From assembly GCA_033763795.1 (NCBI GenBank), contig JANRJV010000013.1, positions 62,001-126,000 of the forward strand: a stretch of DNA of 64,000 nucleotides, in the 5' to 3' direction. Shown one piece after another: positions 32,016 to 41,430 of the stretch; the stretch's first letter is position 1; every line of letters starts with the position of its first letter. Both the position numbers and the translations under genes were made by a program. The notes beneath the pieces were generated by a model, which saw only the letters and a list, made by a program, of their open reading frames with translations, was not told where the DNA came from and searched no databases. The stretch is from JAEUIV01 sp033763795 (GTDB lineage Bacteria; Planctomycetota; Phycisphaerae; Phycisphaerales; UBA1924).

Positions 32016-33878
32016 ATGCTGCACTTTGCTAATCGGCTGGGCGTGGTCGCGTCGGCGTACGCCGTGATGATGGCGTGCGCGACGGCGGCGGGGCAGACGC
32101 CCTTCGGGCTGAACATCGATGTCGACTTCAACTTCCCCGGGGAGCCGGGGACGGGCGTGCCGGCGGCGTCGTTCGCGGGCGCGGGGGGGCAGGCGGGCGT
32201 GTGGTCGAACGTGAGCTTCGGGCTCGGGCCCGTCGCGCTGAAGGCTCTTGACGGCAGCGCGAGCGGGGCGACGATGTCGCGGAGCGTGTCGCCCGCGCTG
32301 CTGACCCTGGATCTCGGGGGAGCGGGCGATTACGCGAGGCTGATTTACGACGCGGACCGGATCGACGGGCCGCTGACGTACACGATCGCGGGGCTGCCCG
32401 CGGGGCGGTACACAGTGTTCACGTATGCCGCGGCGCCGACGGTGAGCACGGTGGCGACGCGGGTGACGATCAACGGCGAGCCGCAGACGGTGGCGAGCGC
32501 ACCGACGACGGAGACGTTCGTGCTGGGGGCGACGCACGCGCGGCACAACGTGGTGCATCCCGGCGGGGCGCTGGCGATCGTGGTGGACAAGGCGAGCATC
32601 AACGGTGTTGTGAACGGTTTCCAGGTGGTTCCTTTCGTGGAGCCCCCGCCGCAGAGCTTTGCGCTGGTTTCCCCGGCGAACGGGGCGACGGGCGTGGCGC
32701 TGACGCCCACGGTTTCGTGGAGCGCATCGGCGAACGCGACGTCGTATCGCCTGATGGTGGACAACGAGCCGGGGTTTGCGGCGCCGGTGCTTCTGGACAC
32801 GGTGGTGACGGGGACGGCGTACGCGGTTCCCGCGGGAGCGCTGAGCGAGGGGACGCAGTACTGGTGGCGGGTGGTGGCGTCGAACGCGAGCGGGACGGTC
32901 GCGGGCACGCCCGACCCTTCGGTGATGACGACGGCCACGGCGCCTCCTCCTCCTGCGCCGCCGCCGGTGGCAATAAACGTGGACATCGACTTCCCGTTCC
33001 CGGGCGATCCGGCGACCGGCGCGCCGTCGACGGCGTATGGCGCCGCGTCGGGGCAGCCGGGGACGTGGAACAGAGTCGGGTTCGGGACGGGGCCATTCGC
33101 GCTGACGCAGGCCGACGGCGGTGCGAGCGGCGTGCGGCTGTCGCGGTCGAGCGCGCCGGCTTCGTTCGGCTTCGACATCGGTCTGGGTGGCGACTATGCG
33201 CTGCTGGTGTACGACGCGGACCGGATCGACGGGCCGCTGACGTACACGTTCCAGGATCTGCCGGCGGGGACGTACGACGTGTACAGCTATGCGGCGGCGC
33301 CGACGTTCGGGACAGTGGCGACGCGCGTGTCGATCGGCGGCGTCGCGCAGACGGTGGCGGCGGCGCCGACGAACGGGTCTTTCGCGCTGGGTGCGACGCA
33401 CGCGAAGCACACGGTGGTGCACGCGGGCGGGAATCTTGCGGTCACGGTCGACAAGGCGAGCCTGCACGGGGCGATCAATGGGTTTCAGCTTGTGCCTTTC
33501 GCTGCGGCGCAGGCGGTGATCAGCGAGCCGGGGCCCTGCACGGTGGAATCGGGGCTGGTGGAGGTGCGGGGGACTGCGTCGGGGGCAGGTCTGCGGTCGT
33601 GGACGCTGGAGTACACGGGGGGCGGTTCGTCGACCTGGGCGACCATCGCGAGCGGGACCGCTGCGGTGAACGGCGCGTTGCTGGCGGCGTGGGACACGAC
33701 GGGGCTGGCGGCGTGCGGGTACACGCTGCGGCTGCGGGTCGATACGGGCGGGCCCACGCCGCTGGAGACGCTGCGCTCGTTGGTGCTGGCGGCGCGGGGT
33801 GACGGGAATCTCAGCGGGCAGGTGAACTTTGAGGATCTGACGACGGTGCTGCAGAACTTCAACGCGACGGGGCCCTGA
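32016..33878 (+). CDS. Secreted modular protein with a duplicated beta domain, FN3 domain and dockerin-like tail
   Basis: A 620-residue exported protein of unknown function. After a signal peptide (MLHFANRLGVVASAYAVMMACATAAG) an about 180-residue domain (NIDVDFNFPGEPGTG to NGFQVVPF) is repeated after an FN3 domain (NVDIDFPFPGDPATG to NGFQLVPF, from nt 32967). The copies share DYA(R/L)L(I/V)YDADRIDGPLTYT and ATHA(R/K)H(N/T)VVH. An Ig-like part and one dockerin-like EF-hand (RGDGNLSGQVNFEDLTTVLQNF) end it. The FN3 domain resembles those of the protease at 27212. ATG 32016 starts a clean signal peptide and has GGAGG upstream, though 12 bases away; ATG 31947 would add 23 arginine-rich residues. 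Confidence 0.75.
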   Translation: MLHFANRLGVVASAYAVMMACATAAGQTPFGLNIDVDFNFPGEPGTGVPAASFAGAGGQAGVWSNVSFGLGPVALKALDGSASGATMSRSVSPALLTLDLGGAGDYARLIYDADRIDGPLTYTIAGLPAGRYTVFTYAAAPTVSTVATRVTINGEPQTVASAPTTETFVLGATHARHNVVHPGGALAIVVDKASINGVVNGFQVVPFVEPPPQSFALVSPANGATGVALTPTVSWSASANATSYRLMVDNEPGFAAPVLLDTVVTGTAYAVPAGALSEGTQYWWRVVASNASGTVAGTPDPSVMTTATAPPPPAPPPVAINVDIDFPFPGDPATGAPSTAYGAASGQPGTWNRVGFGTGPFALTQADGGASGVRLSRSSAPASFGFDIGLGGDYALLVYDADRIDGPLTYTFQDLPAGTYDVYSYAAAPTFGTVATRVSIGGVAQTVAAAPTNGSFALGATHAKHTVVHAGGNLAVTVDKASLHGAINGFQLVPFAAAQAVISEPGPCTVESGLVEVRGTASGAGLRSWTLEYTGGGSSTWATIASGTAAVNGALLAAWDTTGLAACGYTLRLRVDTGGPTPLETLRSLVLAARGDGNLSGQVNFEDLTTVLQNFNATGP

Positions 33879-33903
33879 GGCGGCGGACGGTTACGATCGT
33901 CGC

Positions 33904-34569
33904 ATGGGCTGGTGGGTCGCTGATCTTTTGAGTCAGAATCCCGCGATGCTTGCGTCGTGGATTGTGTGGGTGATCGGTTCGATCGTGCTGCACGAACTGG
34001 CGCACGGCTGGGCGGCGATCCGCGAGGGCGATGACACGCCGATCGCAACCGGACACATGACGTGGAATCCGCTTGTGCACATGGGTGGGTTGAGCCTCCT
34101 GATGTTCGCGCTGGTCGGCATCGCATGGGGGGCGATGCCCGTGAATCCGTCGCGGTTCCGGGGGCGGTGGAGCGATGTGATCGTGTCGCTGGCCGGGCCC
34201 GCGATGAACCTGCTGTTGGCGACGGTGGCGGTGGTTCTGGCGGCGCTGTGGGCGACGTACGCGCGGGCCGTGGGTGATCCGCTGTTTACGAACGTGTTCG
34301 CGTTCTTTTTCACGGGTGCGTTCTTGAACGTGGGTCTGGCCGCGTTCAATTTGCTGCCGGTGCCGCCGCTGGATGGCGCGCGGATCCTGGCGGGGCTGTC
34401 GCCGGCGTTTGCGCGGCTGGTGAGCCATCCGAATGCGGCCATGATCAGCCTGGTGGCGATGGTGGTGCTGTTCACGCAGGGGGGCGGCGTGATTTTCGGG
34501 ATGGCGGAAGCGGCGGCGGGGTGGGGGGTGCGGACGGTGACGGCGCTGCTGCCGGGCGGAGGGCCTTGA
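33904..34569 (+). CDS. Site-2-protease-like M50 family membrane metallopeptidase
   Basis: An intramembrane zinc protease of the short S2P type. The 221 residues hold about five membrane helices. The zinc motif HELAH sits at residues 30-34 within the first helix (SIVLHELAHGW), and the second motif NLLPVPPLDGARIL, which gives the third zinc ligand (Asp), is near residue 160. No PDZ domain is present, as in the compact FtsL/YwhC-like group. The substrate is unknown. Its length and helix pattern are normal. It stands alone between the secreted proteins and the ribosomal operon. Confidence 0.88.
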   Translation: MGWWVADLLSQNPAMLASWIVWVIGSIVLHELAHGWAAIREGDDTPIATGHMTWNPLVHMGGLSLLMFALVGIAWGAMPVNPSRFRGRWSDVIVSLAGPAMNLLLATVAVVLAALWATYARAVGDPLFTNVFAFFFTGAFLNVGLAAFNLLPVPPLDGARILAGLSPAFARLVSHPNAAMISLVAMVVLFTQGGGVIFGMAEAAAGWGVRTVTALLPGGGP

Positions 34570-34625
34570 GGGGATCCCGAACGGGGTCCGATCAGGTTGG
34601 GGGCGAGGGAGCGGGGTTGTGTCAG

Positions 34626-34653
34626 TTGCAGGCGTGATCGGGTCGGGTATACT
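34626..34653 (+). promoter_or_regulatory. Sigma-70-type promoter upstream of rpsP
   Basis: TTGCAG (34626-34631), 16 bases, then TATACT (34648-34653, 5/6 match to -10). It predicts a leader of about 90 bases before rpsP. Confidence 0.7.
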
Positions 34654-34748
34654 GTTGGGCTTCCGTTCGCCGGTGGGTACCCGGTCGAAGCTGGACGTCT
34701 GAAGATCTTTTTGTCGGCCCGTCCAAGGGCCTCTGGAGCGTCGTCTCG

Positions 34749-35117
34749 ATGGTTCGGATCCGCATGAGCCGCCTCGGTCGCATCCACCGTCCTTTCTATC
34801 GCATCAACGCGATCGACAAGCGCGCGCCGCGCAACGGCAAGGTGCTGGAGGAGCTGGGCTGGTACGACCCTGTTGCGAAGGATCCGAGCAAGCAGCTGCA
34901 GCTGAACGATGAGCGGGTGAAGTACTGGCTGTCGGTCGGCGCGCAGCCGAGCGACACGGTGAACGACATTCTGGCGAATCGCGGCCTGATCGACGCTGAG
35001 GCGTGGAAGGCCGTTCGTGCGCAGCGGATCAAGCGAAAGGTCGAGGCCGCGGCGAAGGCGAAGGCGGCGGAGGCCGCCGCGGCCGCTGCTGGCGGTGAAG
35101 AGAAGAAGGAAGGCTGA
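34749..35117 (+). CDS. rpsP: 30S ribosomal protein S16
   Basis: S16 is a small-subunit assembly protein. The first 82 residues match the family (MVRIRMSRLGRIHRPFYRINAIDKRAPRNG region, LEELGWYDP, LNDERVKYWLSVGAQPSDTV). The 122-residue total includes a basic/alanine-rich tail (KVEAAAKAKAAEAAAAAAGGEEKKEG region), seen in other planctomycete-like S16 proteins. It is first in the rpsP-trmD-rplS set and has a good promoter. The rimM gene usually found after rpsP is absent. Confidence 0.97.
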   Translation: MVRIRMSRLGRIHRPFYRINAIDKRAPRNGKVLEELGWYDPVAKDPSKQLQLNDERVKYWLSVGAQPSDTVNDILANRGLIDAEAWKAVRAQRIKRKVEAAAKAKAAEAAAAAAGGEEKKEG

Positions 35118-35183
35118 GTCGTCCCTGGGCGGTGAGCGTCGCGGTCGGGGCGCTGCACGCCGCGGCGTCTGGCCGGCGCACCG

Positions 35184-35882
35184 ATGCGGATCGACATCCT
35201 CTCGCTGTTTCCGGAGATGTTCGAGCCGGTGCTCTCGGCGAGCATCACGGGCCGGGCCCGCGCGGCGGGGCTGGTGACGTGGCATTCGCACGACATCAGG
35301 GCGTTCGCGGACAACAAGCATCAAAAGGTTGACGACCGGCCTTTCGGGGGCGGGCCCGGGATGGTCATGATGTGCCAGCCGTTGTGGGACTGCGTGGCGC
35401 ACGTCGAGGCACTGGACCCGTCGGCGGCGACGCGGGTGCTGCTGACGCCCCAGGGGGAGCGGCTGTCGCAGCGGATCGTGGAGGAACTGGCGGGGGCGCC
35501 GCGGCTGCTGCTGATCGCGGGGCACTACGAGGGGATCGATGAGCGCGTGGTCGAGCGGCTCGGGCCGCGGGAGATCAGCGTGGGGGATTACGTGCTGTCG
35601 GGGGGCGAGATCCCGGCCCTGGTGGTGGTGGACGCGGTGGTGCGGCTGCTGCCCGGGGCGCTGGGGCACGAGCATTCGGCGGCGGAGGATTCCTTCGCCC
35701 CCAGGGGGCCCGGCGGGGCGCCGCTGCTGGACTGCCCGCATTACACGCGGCCCAGAGTGTGGGAGGGAATCGAGGTGCCCGAGATGCTGCTGAGCGGGAA
35801 TCACGAGCTTGTGGCCCGGTGGCGGCTGGAGCAGATGCTCGTCCGGACGCGGGCCCGGCGGCCCGACCTTTTGCCACCGTGA
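35184..35882 (+). CDS. trmD: tRNA (guanine-N1)-methyltransferase TrmD
   Basis: TrmD methylates G37 of tRNAs that read CNN codons, guarding the reading frame. The 232-residue protein shows MRIDILSLFPEMFEPVL, the DDRPFGGGPGMVM loop, the SAM-knot segments LLIAGHYEGIDERVVE and EISVGDYVLSGGE, and LDCPHYTRPRVWEG near the end. Length is normal. It starts 66 bases after rpsP and is followed by rplS, whose own promoter overlaps its stop codon. Confidence 0.97.
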   Translation: MRIDILSLFPEMFEPVLSASITGRARAAGLVTWHSHDIRAFADNKHQKVDDRPFGGGPGMVMMCQPLWDCVAHVEALDPSAATRVLLTPQGERLSQRIVEELAGAPRLLLIAGHYEGIDERVVERLGPREISVGDYVLSGGEIPALVVVDAVVRLLPGALGHEHSAAEDSFAPRGPGGAPLLDCPHYTRPRVWEGIEVPEMLLSGNHELVARWRLEQMLVRTRARRPDLLPP

Positions 35883-35907
35883 CAAATCGGCCGGGGGGGG
35901 ATATACT
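35879..35907 (+). promoter_or_regulatory. Sigma-70-type promoter of rplS
   Basis: GTGACA (35879-35884, 5/6 match to -35) overlaps the trmD stop codon. A 17-base spacer with a G8 run then leads to TATACT (35902-35907). It lets rplS be transcribed more than trmD. Confidence 0.7.
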
Positions 35908-35950
35908 CTCTTCCCTTCATTTCTGACAGATCCCGAACGGAACGCCCGCC

Positions 35951-36358
35951 ATGTCGCAGTCTGAAACCAAGCCTCACGGCCAGCAGCAGATCCTTGAGAG
36001 CGTCTCGGCGTCGCAGCTGAAGACGGATGTTCCGCGCATGGACATCGGTGACACGGTGTCTGTGCACGTGCGGATCATCGAGGGCGACAAGGAGCGCATC
36101 CAGCAGTTCCAGGGCGTGCTGATCGCGCGGGCCGGTCGCGGGATCACTGACATGATCACGGTGCGGCGCATCGTGGACAATGAAGGTGTCGAGCGCGTGT
36201 TCCCCATCAACTCGCCGCGGATCGCCAAGTTCGAGGTCCTGCGCCGGGGCGATGCGCGGCGCGCGAAGCTCTACTACCTGCGTGAGCGGACGGGCAAGTC
36301 GCGGCGCCTGCGCGACCGCCGTCGCGGCATGCACCACGTCGAGGGCGGCGAGGGCTGA
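35951..36358 (+). CDS. rplS: 50S ribosomal protein L19
   Basis: L19 sits at the 30S-50S interface. The 135 residues contain the family core: MDIGDTVSVHVRIIEGDKERIQQFQGVLIARAGRGI region, TVRRIVDNEGVERVFPINSPRI, and RRGDARRAKLYYLRERTGKSRRLRD. The N-terminal 28 residues (MSQSETKPHGQQQILESVSA) are a little longer than average. It is the last gene of rpsP-trmD-rplS. Confidence 0.97.
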   Translation: MSQSETKPHGQQQILESVSASQLKTDVPRMDIGDTVSVHVRIIEGDKERIQQFQGVLIARAGRGITDMITVRRIVDNEGVERVFPINSPRIAKFEVLRRGDARRAKLYYLRERTGKSRRLRDRRRGMHHVEGGEG

Positions 36359-36423
36359 AGCCCGGTCGCGCTCGCAGGGCGGGGACAGGGGCGGCGCGGC
36401 CGCTCTGTTCCTAGACTGCGCAG

Positions 36424-37152
36424 ATGATCAACGGTGCTGGCTGGATAGCCGCGGTGTTGCTGTCGTTGGGCGCTGCGGGTCCCTCTGATGGGCCGGCGAG
36501 TCCGGCGGCGAAAGAGAACGTCGAGGGCGGGGGGGCGGTGTTCCCGCACGTGCGCATCGATGCAGCGGCGCGGACGGTCGAGTTTGACGGGACCGTGCCG
36601 ATCCGACTGGATGATCCGCGGGCGCCGCGCGTGTACCTCGAAGTGCTGACGTGCATCCCGGACACGAAGGAGCACGAGACGCTGATCGTCACGTCGGCGA
36701 AACCCTCGCATGTCCACGCGGCGCTGCTGGCGATCGGGGTGGAGCCCGGCAAGCCCGCGACGTGGCGCCAGGAGGGCACGAAGATGGTGCCCGTGGCTCC
36801 GGAGGGAGCCGAGCTGGCGATCGAGCTTGAGTACGTGGATCGAGACGGGGCGAAGCGGGTGGACCGGCCTTCGCAGTGGATCGTGAATGCGCGGACGAAC
36901 GAGCCCTGGCCCGAGGGTCCCTGGGTGTTCGCAGGGTCGCTGATGATGCAGCGGCAGGGGCGCGAGGTGTACGAGGCGGACGGCTCGGGGACGCTGATCG
37001 GTCTGACGAGCTTCGGGACGGAAGTGATCGCGTGGCCGCTGGTGATCAGCCCCGACTCGCAGGTGCAGGAGCCCGAGTGGATCGCCGATGCGCGGCGAGT
37101 GCCGCCTATGAACACGAAGGTGACGGTGCGGCTGCGGGCGGTCGGGCGGTGA
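36424..37152 (+). CDS. YdjY domain-containing exported protein
   Basis: A 242-residue protein with a short N-terminal hydrophobic segment (MINGAGWIAAVLLSLGAAG, probable signal peptide) and a YdjY-type domain. The typical segment is seen at residues 70-105: YLEVLTCIPDTKEHETLIV followed by AKPSHVHAALLAIGVEPG. YdjY proteins of other bacteria lie near ferredoxin-like genes, but the function is not established. The C-terminal part (WPLVISPDSQVQEPEWIADA) is also found in planctomycete relatives as far as I recall. It has no obvious operon partner, and converges with the HtrA-like gene 44 bases away. Confidence 0.75.
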   Translation: MINGAGWIAAVLLSLGAAGPSDGPASPAAKENVEGGGAVFPHVRIDAAARTVEFDGTVPIRLDDPRAPRVYLEVLTCIPDTKEHETLIVTSAKPSHVHAALLAIGVEPGKPATWRQEGTKMVPVAPEGAELAIELEYVDRDGAKRVDRPSQWIVNARTNEPWPEGPWVFAGSLMMQRQGREVYEADGSGTLIGLTSFGTEVIAWPLVISPDSQVQEPEWIADARRVPPMNTKVTVRLRAVGR

Positions 37153-37196
37153 GGGCGGGCGGGGGGCTAACGGTGGGGCGGGGGGGGTGAGCGCGT

Positions 37197-38480
37197 TCAG
37201 TCGACGCGTTCGGCGCCGGCGGGGCCCTTGACGCGGGCACGGATGTCGTCGATGGACATGGACTCGCTGCCTTCGATGTAGATGAGGTCGATTCGCTCGG
37301 AGCCGTCGCGGCCGAAGTAGGCGGCGCCAATGCGTACGGGGACCTGGGTCTCCTGGCCGGCGCGCCAGACGGTGAGCGGGACGAGCGTGCCGGGGGTCCG
37401 GGTGCTGACGATGGAACGGATGGTGTCTGAGTCGCGGCAGCGCTCGTCGAAGACGCGGGTGATGACGTCGCCCGCGCGGAGGCCGGCCTTGGCGGCGGGG
37501 TGTCCCTCGCGGACGAAAGTGACTTCGGCGCCGGAGCCGTCCCACGCGGTGGGGGTTCCGACGGCCTGGGGGTCGGGCCTGTAGGTTTCCATCTGGATGC
37601 CGAGGTAGCCGCGGATGACGAATCCGGAGTCGATGAGCTGGCTTGCGACGGTCTCGATGGTCTGGATGGGGATGGCGAAGCCGATGCCGGCGCTCTGTCC
37701 CTGCGGTGCGGCGTCGTCGAAGCTGAACTCGACGTTGTTGGCGATGGCGCTGCTCATTCCGATGACGCGGCCGCGGATGTCGACGAGCGGTCCGCCGGAG
37801 TTTCCGGGGTTCATGGCGGCGTCGGTCTGGATGAAGTTGGTGTAGCCGCCGCGCATGCCGACGAGGCTGGCCGCCTCTCCTCGGCCGACGCCTGAGACGA
37901 TTCCCTGGCTCATGGAGAACTTGATGCCGAAGGGTGATCCGAAGGCGAAGACGCGGTCTCCGATGTAGATGGGTTCGCCGGAGGCTCTGCGGGGCGGCGT
38001 GATGCCGGGGACGTTGTCGACCTTGATGACGGCGATGTCGGTGCGTGGGTCTACGCCGACGACCTCGGCTTCGCGGACGCGGCCGTCGTAGGTCTCGACG
38101 CGGATGACGTCGGCGTCTTCGACGACGTGGGCGTTGGTGATGATGAGGCCGTCGGAGTTGAAGAACCATCCGGCGCCGGAGCCGCGGGGGACGGAGAAGC
38201 GTCGCTCGGCGCCCTGTGCGTCGGGGTCTGCGCGTCGGGCGGCGCCGCGGACCTGTATGTGGACGACTCCGGGGAGGACGGAGTCGGCGACGTCGCGGGT
38301 CGCCTGGTTCAGGCGGTCGAGCATGGGGTCGGAGTCGTCGAGCCTTGCCTGGGCGAGCTGGACTCGTGCGGCGATGCCGGCGAGGTGCATGCGCTGGACG
38401 GCGGCGGGCCCGAGGGCGAGGACCGCGAGCACTGCGGCGAGGACGACGATCGAAGGGCCGAAGGAAACGAACCTGCGCAT
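37197..38480 (-). CDS. HtrA/DegP-like S1C serine protease with one PDZ domain
   Basis: A periplasmic quality-control protease, anchored by one N-terminal helix (IVVLAAVLAVLALGP). The 427 residues have the trypsin-like triad H118 (ITNAHVV), D148 (RTDIAVIKV) and S228 (NPGNSGGPL). A PDZ domain follows at about 285-380 (GYLGIQMETY, GHPAAKAGLRAGDVITRV), then a short tail. ATG 38480 is preceded by AGGAG five bases upstream; the longer open frame is not needed. One PDZ domain and the anchor make it DegS/HtrA-A like. Its role in a stress response is inferred from the family. Confidence 0.9.
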   Translation of the reverse strand: MRRFVSFGPSIVVLAAVLAVLALGPAAVQRMHLAGIAARVQLAQARLDDSDPMLDRLNQATRDVADSVLPGVVHIQVRGAARRADPDAQGAERRFSVPRGSGAGWFFNSDGLIITNAHVVEDADVIRVETYDGRVREAEVVGVDPRTDIAVIKVDNVPGITPPRRASGEPIYIGDRVFAFGSPFGIKFSMSQGIVSGVGRGEAASLVGMRGGYTNFIQTDAAMNPGNSGGPLVDIRGRVIGMSSAIANNVEFSFDDAAPQGQSAGIGFAIPIQTIETVASQLIDSGFVIRGYLGIQMETYRPDPQAVGTPTAWDGSGAEVTFVREGHPAAKAGLRAGDVITRVFDERCRDSDTIRSIVSTRTPGTLVPLTVWRAGQETQVPVRIGAAYFGRDGSERIDLIYIEGSESMSIDDIRARVKGPAGAERVD

Positions 38481-38581
38481 GCGGGCTCCTGTCTTGGCCG
38501 GGCACGGTCGGTGTGCGGGATGGCACGCGCCGTGGCGAGCGGCCTGTTCAGACGGTTTCGCGGAAAGGGTCGGGTCCGGTT

Positions 38582-39496
38582 TCAGGAGGGGCGTGGGGCG
38601 GAAGATCCTTGTTGCAACTGTGATTGTTCTACCGGGGAGGTGGCGCCCGGCTGCCCCGCGCGGGCGGGCTTTTCGCCCCGCATCTCGAAGCGGTGGCCCC
38701 TGACGCGTCTTTCGGCGACGAGGCGGACCCATTCCTGGCCGGCCTGCTGGAGGGCGGCGCCGAGCTGGGCGATGGCCGGGGCGAAGACGGGCGGTCGGTC
38801 GGTCATTCCTAGGAGATCCTGGAGGACGAGCACCTGGCCGTGGCAGGCCTGGCCCGCGCCGATGCCGATCAGGGGAACGCTGGTCTCCTCAAGGATGCGC
38901 CGGGTGACCTCTTCCGGCACGGCTTCGACGAGCAGGAGGACGGCGCCGGCGCGTTCGAGGGCGACGGCGTCCTCGACGACGGCGGTGGCCTCGCTGGGGG
39001 TTCGGCCGGCGGCGGCGTATCCGCCCGAGAGGCCCGCCTGCTGGGGGCGGGATCCGACGTGGGCGCAGACGGGGATTCCGGCGCGGGTGAGTTTCTCGAC
39101 GAGCGGGGCGTGGGCGGCGGTCGCCTCGAGCTTCACGCAGTCGGCGAGACCCTCGACCATGAAGCGGCCGGCGTTCGTGATGGCGGCGGCGTCGTCGACG
39201 GTGTAGGAGAGGAAGGGCATGTCCGCCATGACGAAGGCGGAGGGGGCGCCGCGTTTGACGGCGGCGGTGATCGTGACCATGAAATCGAGGGGGGCGTGGA
39301 TGGTGCTGGGAAAGCCCAGGACCATCTCGGCGGCGGTGTCTCCGACGAGGAGGATGTGAAGGCCCGCGCGGGCGAGCCAGCGGGCGGTGGTTGCGTCGTA
39401 GCACGTCAGAGCCGCGAAGGGTTTGCCTTCGCGGGCCATGGCGCGGAGTGTTCGCAGCGTGACTGCTGCGCCGGGGGGAGCGTCGGGCGGGGTCAC
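38582..39496 (-). CDS. panB: 3-methyl-2-oxobutanoate hydroxymethyltransferase PanB
   Basis: PanB makes ketopantoate from 2-oxoisovalerate and methylene-tetrahydrofolate, the first step of pantothenate synthesis. The 304-residue protein shows FAALTCYDATTARWLARAG, LLVGDTAAEMVLG with the metal-binding Asp, PSAFVMADMPFLSY with the second metal Asp, VKLEA, VCAHVGSRPQ, LLVEAVPEE with the catalytic Glu and LIGIGAGQACHGQVLVLQDLLG. The last about 30 residues are a loose Gln/Pro/Ser tail. GTG 39496 is the start. It lies between the HtrA-like gene and the helicase, all leftward but with gaps. Confidence 0.95.
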   Translation of the reverse strand: MTPPDAPPGAAVTLRTLRAMAREGKPFAALTCYDATTARWLARAGLHILLVGDTAAEMVLGFPSTIHAPLDFMVTITAAVKRGAPSAFVMADMPFLSYTVDDAAAITNAGRFMVEGLADCVKLEATAAHAPLVEKLTRAGIPVCAHVGSRPQQAGLSGGYAAAGRTPSEATAVVEDAVALERAGAVLLLVEAVPEEVTRRILEETSVPLIGIGAGQACHGQVLVLQDLLGMTDRPPVFAPAIAQLGAALQQAGQEWVRLVAERRVRGHRFEMRGEKPARAGQPGATSPVEQSQLQQGSSAPRPS

Positions 39497-39544
39497 GGGA
39501 TGATGATATGCCCGATGCGGCGGGCGTATCCCGGGGAGCGGGGA

Positions 39545-41107
<1,563 letters not shown>

Positions 41108-41430
41108 AGAGAGACAATCTCCGAGAGACCGAGCGCGGCGCGCAGCCACGACGGACGTACATTCGGGCGTTCCTTGCCAAACGGAGTTGGGGGAGGAAGG
41201 CCGTACTGGGGTGCGGCGGGACGGAACATTCCGTTCCCGCTGCCAGCAGATTCCCAGGACGATCTGGCCGGGTGCGACGCCCCAATCGGGGACAGGTCAT
41301 CGGGCAGAGAGTGCGGCTGAGGCCACCGGCTTGAGACGAGAGGATAGCACCGGCTGACCTGGAAGTCGAGCCCGGGGGCGGGATGACTTTCGCGGCGGAG
41401 CGGCGGCCCGGCGTATCGCTGCGGCGGGGT
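41108..41430 (-). promoter_or_regulatory. 323-bp non-coding region: helicase leader with promoter
   Basis: No gene is seen. On the minus strand TCGACT (41364-41369), 17 bases, TATCCT (41341-41346) makes a plausible promoter at 4/6 and 4/6 matches. It would give a leader of about 227 bases before the helicase ATG. The leader includes short inverted repeats such as GGGAACGGAA-TG-TTCCGTCCC (about 41217-41238). A pyrimidine-rich stretch just before the start (TTGTCTCTCT) replaces a strong ribosome binding site near the ATG. Confidence 0.5.
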
